The translations under genes and the position numbers were made by a program. Shown piece after piece: positions 6,239 to 14,235 of a DNA stretch of 59,921 bases (its first letter is position 1; each line of letters begins with the position of its first letter). This stretch comes from JAZDEY01 sp043808325 [NCBI: Candidatus Eiseniibacteriota bacterium] (lineage in GTDB: Bacteria; Arandabacterota; Arandabacteria; Arandabacterales): the NCBI GenBank assembly GCA_043808325.1, contig JAZDEY010000042.1:1-59921 (forward strand). The letters run 5' to 3'. The notes below the pieces were generated by a model. It was given only the letters and a program-made list of their open reading frames with translations, searched no databases and was not told the DNA's origin.

Positions 6239-8135
6239 GGACAGAATCTCGTACCACGATTCAGTGCTCAAGGTCTACGAGCGGATCAAGCGGGACGGCA
6301 TCACCAACATCTGGGATCGCTACGAGGCCCAGGGCATGGGCGGCAACCCCGATCAGCGCTGCGCCTTCTGTATGGCGGGCACGCGGTGCGACCTGTGCTC
6401 CAACGGGCCGTGCCGGGCCGATGCGGCAAAGGACAAGCGCGGGGTGTGCGGCATTACGGCCGACGGCATGGCGATGCGCATGATGCTCCTCCGTAACGTT
6501 ATGGGGGCCTCCACCTATCAGTACCATACCGACCAGACCGTGAGGACCTTGCGTGCAACCGCTCAGGGCAAGACCCTCTTCAAGATACGGGAGCCCGAGA
6601 AACTCAAGACCTTCGCCAAGCGGCTGGGGATTCCGCTGACCTGCGCCCTGGAGGAGATCGCGCTACGGGTGTGCGATGCGGTCGAGAAGGACTTTAACCG
6701 CAAGTCCTACGAGCCGAGCGAGATCGTCGAGGCGCTCGCCCCGGCCGAACGCAAGGCCCTGTGGCGGAAGCTCGACATCTTCCCAGGCGGGATCTACGGC
6801 GAGATGATGTTTGCCACGAGCTCCTGCCTCACCAACGTCGATGGCTATTACGTGAGTCTCGCCTTGAAGGCCATGCGGCTCTCGATCGCGACGGCCTACC
6901 AGAGCCAGATTGTGAACCAGTACCTTCAGGACGTCCTCTACGGGATCGCGCGCCCGCACAAGATGCGCGTGGACCTCGGAGTCTTGAATGCCGACTACGT
7001 TAACGTCCTCCCCAACGGTCACGAGCCCTTCTTAGGGTTTGCGATGGTGGAGCTTGCCCGCAGGCCCGAATGGCAAGCCATGGCCAACGCCGCCGGCGCC
7101 AAGGGGATTCGCATCATCGCCAACATCGAGACCGGCCAGGAGATGATCCAGCGCTGGGAGATGGATGACGTCTTCTACGGCTACACCGGCAACTGGATCA
7201 TGCAGGAAGCGGTGCTCGCGAGCGGCTGCGTCGATCTCTTCGCCGCCGACATGAACTGCTCGATGCCGATCGATCCCATCTACGCCGAAAAGTACAAGTT
7301 CAGGCTAGTGCCGGTGAGCGAACTCGTGGCCTTTGAGGGTGTGACCGACCGCATCAACTACGTCCCAGAGAAGGCCGGCGAGCAGGCGGGGCGGCTGCTC
7401 GATATGGCAATCGCCAACTTCAAGGAGCGCCGGAAGTCGGTCGAACCCATGACCGGGCTCCCCATGAAGGAAGCCATCGTGGGCTTCTCGACCGAGAGTA
7501 TCGTCGATGCCTTGGGGGGAAGCCTCGAGCCCTTGCTTGACGCCATAAAGCAGGGCACCATCCGCGGAGTGGTGGGCCTGGTCTCCTGCTCAACCTTGAG
7601 AGACTCGGGCCAGGACGTCCACAGCGTGCGCGTGGCCAAGGAACTGATTAAGCGGGATCTCCTGATCCTCTCCATGGGTTGCGGCAATGGGGCAATGCAA
7701 GTGGCCAGCCTCTGCAGTCCCGAGGCCAAGGAAATGGCCGGGCCGGGACTTAAGAATCTCTGCGGTGCCCTGGGAATCCCGCCGGTCTTAAGCTACGGCA
7801 CCTGCACAGATACCGGCCGGATCGCCGATCTGCTTGCGGCGATCTCGCAGGCCCTGGGCGATGTCCCGATCCCGCACCTGCCGGTGGCAGCAGCCGCTCC
7901 CGAGTATATGGAGCAGAAGGCCACGATCGACGCCATCTTCGCGCTGGCACTCGGGCTTTATACTTACGTCAACCCTGTGCCGACCGTGACCGGGGGGCCG
8001 GCCCTCGTGAAACTCCTGACTCAGGACTGTAAGGACGTCACGGGCGGAATCTTAAGCGTCGAGAAGGACGCAGCTAAGGCTGCCGATGGCATCCTTGCGC
8101 ACATCGAGGCCAATCGGAAGCGGCTCGGGATCTAG
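6231..8135 (+). CDS. cooS: CooS-family (carbon monoxide dehydrogenase-like) catalytic subunit lacking one C-cluster cysteine
   Basis: At 634 residues this has the normal CooS length and fold signatures. The D-cluster pair is C44-x2-C47, the short form that binds a 2Fe-2S in the Desulfovibrio enzyme. The B-cluster cysteines are C53, C56, C61 and C73. The C-cluster ligands His264 (NGHEPFLG), C343 (DMNCSMP) and the cysteines of SCST, SMGC and GTCTD are present, as is the lysine of MEQKAT. However, the position that is normally the second cysteine of CCTGNE reads E300 (NIETGQE). A new cysteine, C333, appears in SGCVD. CooS proteins lacking this cysteine (the CooS-V type of Carboxydothermus) carry an Fe-S-oxo hybrid cluster and do not oxidise CO. 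Hybrid-cluster proteins use a glutamate ligand at the comparable site. No cooC nickel-insertion gene is nearby. I therefore expect a hydroxylamine or NO-stress role more than CO metabolism; family membership itself is certain. Confidence 0.9.
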   Translation: MDKDRISYHDSVLKVYERIKRDGITNIWDRYEAQGMGGNPDQRCAFCMAGTRCDLCSNGPCRADAAKDKRGVCGITADGMAMRMMLLRNVMGASTYQYHTDQTVRTLRATAQGKTLFKIREPEKLKTFAKRLGIPLTCALEEIALRVCDAVEKDFNRKSYEPSEIVEALAPAERKALWRKLDIFPGGIYGEMMFATSSCLTNVDGYYVSLALKAMRLSIATAYQSQIVNQYLQDVLYGIARPHKMRVDLGVLNADYVNVLPNGHEPFLGFAMVELARRPEWQAMANAAGAKGIRIIANIETGQEMIQRWEMDDVFYGYTGNWIMQEAVLASGCVDLFAADMNCSMPIDPIYAEKYKFRLVPVSELVAFEGVTDRINYVPEKAGEQAGRLLDMAIANFKERRKSVEPMTGLPMKEAIVGFSTESIVDALGGSLEPLLDAIKQGTIRGVVGLVSCSTLRDSGQDVHSVRVAKELIKRDLLILSMGCGNGAMQVASLCSPEAKEMAGPGLKNLCGALGIPPVLSYGTCTDTGRIADLLAAISQALGDVPIPHLPVAAAAPEYMEQKATIDAIFALALGLYTYVNPVPTVTGGPALVKLLTQDCKDVTGGILSVEKDAAKAADGILAHIEANRKRLGI

Positions 8136-8199
8136 TCGGGCGCAGGCTGACGGACACAGGATCGCGCGGGGTTAGAGCGGCCTATGATGGAGGTATGCT

Positions 8200-8601
8200 A
8201 TGAATCGAAACCAGTCACCGGAAGAATCCAAAGCGGAATCCCGAGCAGAAGCTACAGGAGCTACAGGTCTGCCAAAGGATGAAGCGGGTCTTGTCTCCCA
8301 GGCTAAGCGGCTCTCGGACCTTGTGAATTACCAGCCGGGCGCGGTGGTGAGCCGGCAAGTGATTGCCAAGCCGACGGGGACGGTGACTCTGTTTGCTTTC
8401 GACAAGGGCGAGGGCCTGAGCGAACACACGGCCCCGTTTGATGCCCTGGTAGAGGTGCTCGAGGGTGAAGTCGAGATAACGATTTCGAAGCAACCGCTCA
8501 CCCTCAGGCAGGGGGATGCCGTGATCATGCCGGCGGGCGAGCCCCATGCGCTCAAGGCCCTAACCAGATTCAAGATGCTGCTAGTGATGATCAAGTCATA
8601 G
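8200..8601 (+). CDS. Small cupin-domain protein
   Basis: After a charged, alanine-rich N-terminus of about 30 residues comes a single cupin barrel. Its first motif is around FDKGEGLSEHTAPFDALVEVLEGE and its second is DAVIMPAGEPHALKA. One histidine in motif 1 and one in motif 2 could bind a metal, though motif 1 lacks the usual HxH pair. The length of 133 residues is normal for stand-alone cupins. It follows the CooS gene by 64 bases on the same strand behind GGAGG, and it is closed by a strong terminator, so it is probably the last gene of the operon. Small cupins of this kind are frequent beside CooS and hybrid-cluster genes, but their job is unknown. Confidence 0.8.
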   Translation: MNRNQSPEESKAESRAEATGATGLPKDEAGLVSQAKRLSDLVNYQPGAVVSRQVIAKPTGTVTLFAFDKGEGLSEHTAPFDALVEVLEGEVEITISKQPLTLRQGDAVIMPAGEPHALKALTRFKMLLVMIKS

Positions 8602-8666
8602 ATGTAACGAAATCGTACGTGGGAGTACCGTAGGCGACAAGATCGTAGGTGATGGCGCCAAAACAG

Positions 8667-8704
8667 AAAGGCCGCACAGCCTCTCTCGAACCTGCGCGGC
8701 CTTT
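8667..8704. terminator. Bidirectional terminator between cupin and C1A peptidase genes
   Basis: A perfect nine-base stem (AAAGGCCGC with GCGGCCTTT) encloses a 20-base loop, with A-rich bases on the left and T residues on the right. It would end transcription of both convergent genes. Confidence 0.8.
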
Positions 8705-8754
8705 CCTGCGCCCCCGCATGAAACTAGGGTGCTACTGTTCCACTATTACTGCTA

Positions 8755-11262
8755 CTACTTCGCCACTACAATCTTGGTAGTGGCCTGCCCACGCTCACAC
8801 TCAAGCCTTACGAAATATATGCCAGGGCTGAGCGCCGACGCTCCTCCGCCTACCTCATTCCAGTCGAGCGTGTGATAACCTTCATTTTGCTCGCCTCGCA
8901 CGAGCGTCCGGGCAAGCCGGCCCTTGACGTCATAGATGCCGATCTTGACGAACGCCCCTGCCGGAAGCCCGAAGACGATCTGCGAGCTTGCCGTCACGGG
9001 GTTCCCGCCGGCCAAACTGAGCACGACCTCGCGGGGCACACCCGAAGGCCCCGTAGGTCCCACCGGCCCCGCCGGGACGACACCCGAGGTGGTACCCCAG
9101 AGCGTAAAGTCGGCATCGCTCGCATCGCTTCCCTCGTTCAAAGCCGCATCAAAGGCCTTGACCTTGATCTTCGCGGTCTTGGAATCGAGATCGATCACCG
9201 GCCACAGGAAAGACCCATCGTTAGCCTCGCCGGTCGCGATCGTCGTGGGATAGGTCGATCCACCGTCAGTGGAAAGGTAGATCGCTATCGAAGTCACTCC
9301 GACATTGTCTGTCGCGCTCCAGCGGATCTCCGACTGGGTCCCGTAGGTCAGGGTCTCACCGCCATTGGGCGCAATCACCGTGACCATGGGCGGGATGGCG
9401 TCGGGTGTGGCCTCGACACAGGTCTCTATCATGAAGTCATCCACCCCCGCCTCGACGATCGAGCCCGGAGCATTGTCCTGGGCTATGAAGCGCAGTTTCA
9501 TCTGACTTGTGAGCGCAATGTAATCCTCGAGGTAGAACTCCATCTTCCGCCACACGCGATCGCTATAGGGCAGGGTCTCAAGGTTGGTCCAGGTCGACCC
9601 GTTGTTATTCGATACGTCCACGACGAAGTCATCGTCATTGGGACCCGATCCAGTCTCGCTGGCGTACCATCTCCAGTAGGTCAGGAGAGCCGAATCTTTG
9701 TTGGTGAGATCAATCGTGGGGCTGGTGAGTGTGGTCTTGCCGCCATCGACGTCGGCTGCTCCCTGCGCGCCCCCGACCGAGCCCTGGCCGGTAACGTAGC
9801 ACATTGTACCCGGGGCTCCCGTGTGATCGTCCTCAGGCTGGACCGGCATATCACCCCACCAGGTTCCGTTGGGATCGACCCGGGTCCAGATGCCGGTTGT
9901 GGCATTGTCGCCCGCGGCGCTGGTGCTCCAACCTTTGTTGGTCTCGAAGTCATCCTGGAACGTAACCGAGAGCTCTCCCGCCTGGAGCACGAGATTGATG
10001 TAGGACGTGCCCTGGGTCGAGGTCACCACAATCTGGAACCTGATCGCCCCGCACGAGGGCCCCGCGCCCGTCACCGTGAAGGCAAAGTGCGGAGCATCCG
10101 ACTGCCGGGTCGTGCCCTTGGGGATATCGGCATAGGTCGCGGTGCTGTCGGTCACTGTCACGCCGGCCGTAAGGCTCCTGAGCTTGGCACTCACGCTGGT
10201 TGCGGTCGTAGCCCCGATGTTCACCACGGTCACAGGCATAGTGATCGGCTCACCCGGCTCAATCATGCCATCGCCGTCGCCGCCATCCACGAGCGCGTGA
10301 GAATCATGGAAGAAGTGAACCGTCTGGCCGGGCGTATAGTTCAAGGCATCGATGCCATAGCCCACCATGGAACTGCCGTACTTGATGTACATATAGCCAT
10401 CTTCGCCCCAGTCGCCGCCCCAGCTGTTCTTCAAGATCCACGCCCCCTGCCCGCTACACATGGTATCGTCCCAGCCCACGAGCAGCACGCCATGGTTAAG
10501 ATCCGTGCAGGCGTCCTCGAAGCAGCCACCGGTGTAAGTTTGGAAGCCGGAGCAGACCGCTATCCCGGTCGCCACCGGCCCATCGAGCAGGGCCGTCTTG
10601 ATGGCATTCACGGTATCATCGACGAAGTAGTAGTTGTCAAGCGTAGCTGCAACTTCGCACGAGGTCTGGATACAGGGATCGGTATCGACTTCGTGATAGG
10701 GCATACACGACTCGCGTATGGCGCCATACCCGATGAAGATGTCGTAAGCTGTTGACATCCAGCCGCCATCGCAACCCTCGCTGACCGTATTGCAGGAGAG
10801 AATGGCCTGCTCGGAAAGATTCTCATCGAGCCCGCTATAGATCAGGACCTGGGATTCGAAGGCCGCCGTCCCAGCAAAGGCCCAGCAACTGCCGCAGTTG
10901 CCCTGGTTCCTCACCTGGGTCACGCCACCCTGGGTCCGCCAGTCAAATGTGGCCGGAAACGCCATCCCGGGGATCTCCTCAATCATCCTGCCCTCTCGCT
11001 TGGCCTGGGCACGGCGCGCTTCGTAGTCCGCCGGAATCCTCAAACCGCAGAGGTTCTTCATCTCTTCATCGGTAAGGTTGGAGACCGAGGTCACACCGGC
11101 CTGCCAGTTATAGCCCTTCTCCGCGATCATCTGGCGAACCGCTTCGATCCGATCCATCTCGGCCTGGGTAGTCTCCCTATCGAGGGCATAGGTCGAGGCC
11201 GCGAGGCCCGCCACTAGCAGGGCAAACCCCATGACAATAAACACGATAGCAACGCGCCGCAT
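8755..11262 (-). CDS. Secreted C1A (papain-like) cysteine peptidase with FlgD-like sorting domain
   Basis: Counting from the ATG at 11262, a signal peptide (residues 1-26) is followed by a short pro-segment and a papain domain. C126 lies in GNCGSCWAF, H257 in DLNHGVLLVGW and N279 in LKNSWGGDWG, so the catalytic triad is complete. Then come a CARDB-like Ig domain, a MAM/jelly-roll-like region with many Asp and Gly residues, an Fn3-like domain (VTVIAPNGGETL), and a short collagen-like GPVGPTGPSG linker. The last 75 residues form a FlgD-like Ig domain ending in GIYFVRLE...KIVVAK, the sorting tail of FCB-group secreted proteins. The frame is open upstream to 11352, but the chosen start gives the signal peptide its correct position. 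The promoter at 11398-11427 serves it. Confidence 0.9.
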   Translation of the reverse strand: MRRVAIVFIVMGFALLVAGLAASTYALDRETTQAEMDRIEAVRQMIAEKGYNWQAGVTSVSNLTDEEMKNLCGLRIPADYEARRAQAKREGRMIEEIPGMAFPATFDWRTQGGVTQVRNQGNCGSCWAFAGTAAFESQVLIYSGLDENLSEQAILSCNTVSEGCDGGWMSTAYDIFIGYGAIRESCMPYHEVDTDPCIQTSCEVAATLDNYYFVDDTVNAIKTALLDGPVATGIAVCSGFQTYTGGCFEDACTDLNHGVLLVGWDDTMCSGQGAWILKNSWGGDWGEDGYMYIKYGSSMVGYGIDALNYTPGQTVHFFHDSHALVDGGDGDGMIEPGEPITMPVTVVNIGATTATSVSAKLRSLTAGVTVTDSTATYADIPKGTTRQSDAPHFAFTVTGAGPSCGAIRFQIVVTSTQGTSYINLVLQAGELSVTFQDDFETNKGWSTSAAGDNATTGIWTRVDPNGTWWGDMPVQPEDDHTGAPGTMCYVTGQGSVGGAQGAADVDGGKTTLTSPTIDLTNKDSALLTYWRWYASETGSGPNDDDFVVDVSNNNGSTWTNLETLPYSDRVWRKMEFYLEDYIALTSQMKLRFIAQDNAPGSIVEAGVDDFMIETCVEATPDAIPPMVTVIAPNGGETLTYGTQSEIRWSATDNVGVTSIAIYLSTDGGSTYPTTIATGEANDGSFLWPVIDLDSKTAKIKVKAFDAALNEGSDASDADFTLWGTTSGVVPAGPVGPTGPSGVPREVVLSLAGGNPVTASSQIVFGLPAGAFVKIGIYDVKGRLARTLVRGEQNEGYHTLDWNEVGGGASALSPGIYFVRLECERGQATTKIVVAK

Positions 11263-11397
11263 CAGATACGCCCCTTTCCGGCCCATGGCCGTAAACATTG
11301 CGCCTGCCAATCTGCATGCCTCTGCACGCAAGGAGGATAGAACCCCGTGCAACTGAAAGTAAATGGAACACCCGAATCAACGTCCCCTAACGCATCC

Positions 11398-11427
11398 ATT
11401 ATACCTTATCTCGGGGGTGGATTTCAA
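11398..11427 (-). promoter_or_regulatory. Promoter of the C1A peptidase gene
   Basis: On the minus strand TTGAAA (11427-11422) and a perfect TATAAT (11403-11398) are 18 bases apart. The mRNA leader to the ATG at 11262 would be about 130 bases. The gap from 11263 to 11623 also holds the divergent promoter at 11451; I see no riboswitch signature in either leader. Confidence 0.7.
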
Positions 11428-11450
11428 GCTCATAAGACAGCAAGACGGCC

Positions 11451-11480
11451 TTGACACGATCCTCTCGCTTATGATATACT
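11451..11480 (+). promoter_or_regulatory. Promoter of the 11624 secreted-protein gene
   Basis: TTGACA at 11451-11456 and TATACT at 11475-11480 are 18 bases apart. The leader of about 137 bases contains a small perfect hairpin, CCGCAA/TTGCGG, at 11498-11512. Confidence 0.7.
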
Positions 11481-11623
11481 GTACCTAATGAGAATAACCG
11501 CAAGGATTGCGGGCTGTGGGAGCCTGCCGACCTACCCGGTGTGAGGGAGTAGTTGCCGGCGTTCTGACGATCAATCGCAAGGATGGCAAGACCGTAGGTT
11601 TGTTGGGAAACTGGAGGTGCAGT

Positions 11624-13216
11624 ATGAGAAGGGCAGTAGCAGGACTGGTTTGTTTTGTGGTTGTGTTGGGCCTCGTGGCGGTTACCCAGGCGATAACGAT
11701 TAAGCCGGTCAATCCGCCGCTCCCCGAGGCATCGGTTGACGCGGTGCTCACCTATCTTGGCGGTGACCCGGGGAACCAGATCTACCGGTACGACTTCACG
11801 GTCCGCAACATCTCGGTTCTACCCGCGGTTCAGACCGTGCTGATCTTCTTTGACTCGAATCCCTATAGCGGCGAATTCACCGGGGACAAGGCCGACTTCG
11901 TCGACCTCACAGCCCCCATCAACTGGGAAGGCACGGCCTTCGTCGATCCCGATCCGTCGCCATGGTATGTGGAATTCGCAACTTACTCCGGGCCTAGCCG
12001 CATTTTCCCCGCCCAGTCGAAGGACGGTTTCTCGGTCACGATGATCTGGAAAGATCCTTACACGGTGCCGGGTCAGAGGTTCTTCGAGGCCATGAACGGC
12101 GCGGTCTACGAGGGTCAGGTGGTGATCGGTATCCAGATAGATGTCTCCGGCTCGATCTGCGGTAATGTGATCGATGAGTGCACCTCGGCATCGCATCCGC
12201 CGGTAACGGTGGACCTCTTTGATTCCAACGATGTCTTGGTTGCAACCACCTCCACCGACAATACGGGTCACTACTGCTTCAATGAGTTGCTTATCGGAAA
12301 CTATACGGTGAGCGTGGTTGTGCCCCTCGGATTCACGATCGACCAGGATGCCAAGTCGGGCACGGTCTTTGTCGGAGAGACAACCCAGATTGACTTCCAC
12401 CTCGACTGCATGAACATCGTGCCGGACGCACGGACGATCGGCTACTGGAAACATCAGGTCAACGCGCTCATGATGGACAAGGGCAAATCTCAGGAAGGCA
12501 TGGCGGCGATGTTGACCTACCTTAACAACATCCGGATTCACTTCAACGAGAACGTGTACAATCCCGTGCTCGTATACCAGGTTGGGAGTCTTCCTGGAAA
12601 CGCGACTCCTGCCGATAGCCTGAATGCCCTGGGCGCGCTCTTGACGGTCAACAAGGGCCAGAACATGCTTGAGCGGGCGAAGCAGCAGATAGTGGCTTTG
12701 CTCCTCAACGTGGCGTCGATGAAGTTGAGCCAGGCCCAGATCATTAGCGCGGACGGCGCCAATGTGTCGCAGGCAATCACCTACGCCAACGACATCATCA
12801 CGAACCAGGTTCCCGGCGTATCTTATGAGGTCGCCAAGGATATCGCCGACACGATCAACAATGGCGGCATCGTGCGGGCCGGCGTGATCCCGCTCGATAC
12901 CAGGCTGATATGGTACAAGGTCCCCGGCGTCAAGCTCGTGGGTCTCGATCCCAATCCTTTCAGCGCCGCGGTCGGGATCAGGTACAGCGTGCCGGCAGCG
13001 GGGCTCGCGGGCGATCTTGCGATCGACGTGTATGACATCGCGGGCCGCCAGGTCTTCTCCTTCGACAACCTCGATCTCTCCGCGGGAGAGCACCAGGTCG
13101 TGTGGAGAGGGACTGACCACAGCGGGCGCGACCTCGCGTCGGGCATCTATTTCGTGAACCTCCGGACGAGGACGGCGACATCTTGTGAGAAGGTTACGCT
13201 TATTAGATCGAGATAG
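11624..13216 (+). CDS. Secreted protein with SdrD-B-like domain and FlgD-like sorting tail
   Basis: The start at 11624 lies six bases after GGAGGT and gives a clear signal peptide (MRRAVAGLVCFVVVLGLVAV). In order follow a beta-rich region, a carboxypeptidase-regulatory or SdrD B-like domain with GSICGNV...CFNELLIGNYTVSV, then a mostly helical part opening with ARTIGYWKHQ. That motif recurs in extracellular proteins of uncultured bacteria. The protein ends with a FlgD-like Ig domain (AIDVYDIAGRQV...DLASGIYFVNLR). Length is 530 residues. No catalytic residues are recognisable, so it may be a cell-surface or matrix protein. It is followed by a second small secreted protein on the same strand. 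Confidence 0.75.
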   Translation: MRRAVAGLVCFVVVLGLVAVTQAITIKPVNPPLPEASVDAVLTYLGGDPGNQIYRYDFTVRNISVLPAVQTVLIFFDSNPYSGEFTGDKADFVDLTAPINWEGTAFVDPDPSPWYVEFATYSGPSRIFPAQSKDGFSVTMIWKDPYTVPGQRFFEAMNGAVYEGQVVIGIQIDVSGSICGNVIDECTSASHPPVTVDLFDSNDVLVATTSTDNTGHYCFNELLIGNYTVSVVVPLGFTIDQDAKSGTVFVGETTQIDFHLDCMNIVPDARTIGYWKHQVNALMMDKGKSQEGMAAMLTYLNNIRIHFNENVYNPVLVYQVGSLPGNATPADSLNALGALLTVNKGQNMLERAKQQIVALLLNVASMKLSQAQIISADGANVSQAITYANDIITNQVPGVSYEVAKDIADTINNGGIVRAGVIPLDTRLIWYKVPGVKLVGLDPNPFSAAVGIRYSVPAAGLAGDLAIDVYDIAGRQVFSFDNLDLSAGEHQVVWRGTDHSGRDLASGIYFVNLRTRTATSCEKVTLIRSR

Positions 13217-13248
13217 CACCGATAGTAGATCCTGTCGGGCTTTAGGGA

Positions 13249-13279
13249 GGACCGGCTTGCGAAGACCGCCAGCCGGTCC
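13249..13279 (+). terminator. Hairpin between the two secreted-protein genes
   Basis: GGACCGGCT and AGCCGGTCC form a perfect nine-base stem around a 13-base loop. No T run follows, so it could be a processing or attenuating hairpin and not a full terminator. Confidence 0.4.
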
Positions 13280-13392
13280 GCCCGCTGGACATGAGAGCGA
13301 AGATTCGGTGCGGTCCTGCAAGCACAGGATTGAGAGGAGACAACCCAGGGCATCCGGTGAGATGCCTCAAGACACCGCGAGGAGGTAGCACG

Positions 13393-13998
13393 ATGTCAGG
13401 ATCCAGGCTAAAGGCTGTTCGGATGGCATTTCTCATCTTTGCCGGTATCGTTGCGTGCGTTGCGGCATCGACGATAGCGGCCCTAAGTGAACCGATGACT
13501 TCGGTTCAGTATCGGCTGTATCACTGGGAGACCGATCATTGGACCGAGTACTGCCCGGGGATGCTGCTCCCGCCGGGAGGCAACCAGCCCGGCACCAACC
13601 TGTGGAAGTATGAGTATACCGTCAGCAATATCGGCGCACCGCAGCCCTTGAGAGAGATCTACACCTTCTTCAACTCCGATAACGTGGCCATGGATGCGAC
13701 CCTGTCGTCAGCCGTAGCGCCGACCGGCTGGACCGCAACTGCGATCGGGCCTTTTGCGCCGGACTTCAACTGGAAGGAGAGATTCAGAACAACCAACTCA
13801 GTTTATTATATCGGGGTAGGGCAGGTTCGCTCGGGCTACGCGGTTGAGTTCACGTGGACCAAGGCCACGCTCCCCGGCTCTCAGAACTACGACGCTGTGT
13901 ATTCGGGTGGATCCGAAACTTATATCACGATGTCTCCTTGTCCGCCCGCTGCCACCGAAGAGACCACGTGGGGTGGCATAAAGGCGCTGTATAGATAG
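13393..13998 (+). CDS. Small secreted protein of unknown function
   Basis: The start at 13393 follows GAGGAGG by eight bases. The first 30 residues form a signal peptide with a hydrophobic core (MAFLIFAGIVACVAA). The mature part of about 170 residues is beta-rich, with many aromatic residues (YRLYHWETDHWTEYCPGM), two cysteines near the ends, and a middle stretch resembling the first domain of the preceding protein (YEYTVSNIG... versus YRYDFTVRNIS..., both followed by a TFF/IFF DS/NS segment). It has no sorting tail. I do not recognise the family. A strong terminator follows at 14162. Confidence 0.6.
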   Translation: MSGSRLKAVRMAFLIFAGIVACVAASTIAALSEPMTSVQYRLYHWETDHWTEYCPGMLLPPGGNQPGTNLWKYEYTVSNIGAPQPLREIYTFFNSDNVAMDATLSSAVAPTGWTATAIGPFAPDFNWKERFRTTNSVYYIGVGQVRSGYAVEFTWTKATLPGSQNYDAVYSGGSETYITMSPCPPAATEETTWGGIKALYR

Positions 13999-14161
13999 GA
14001 CACCGCGAGCAGGCAGCAAAGGCTCGCACAGGTCGCACATGATTTGCCTTACTCGAAACGGGGGACACCTGTCGGATGGGCAGAACCGCCTCCACTGATC
14101 CCATCAGGGGGAAAAGCAACCATCAAATGCCCAAGGTTTCTGCCCATCCATTATAAAAGTC

Positions 14162-14201
14162 ACCGGGGACCTGCGCCTACAAGATGGCGCCGGTCCCCGG
14201 T
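14162..14201. terminator. Strong bidirectional terminator
   Basis: ACCGGGGACC and GGTCCCCGGT form a perfect ten-base stem, extended inside by GCGCC/GGCGC and followed by CTTGCTTT. It separates the convergent secreted-protein gene and C10 peptidase gene. Confidence 0.85.
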
Positions 14202-14235
14202 CTTGCTTTAACTGCTTACTTCAATCCACTTCAGC

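Noticed and set aside
8872-10755. Long plus-strand frame opposite the C1A peptidase
   Set aside because: Shadow frame caused by GC-rich codon use. It has no signal, domain or start site, while the opposite frame encodes a complete peptidase.
11481-11623. Cyclic-di-GMP or other riboswitch in the leaders of the secreted-protein genes (also 13280-13392 and 42981-43332)
   Set aside because: I looked for the conserved cores of GEMM-I, TPP and cobalamin riboswitches and found none. Only simple hairpins are visible.
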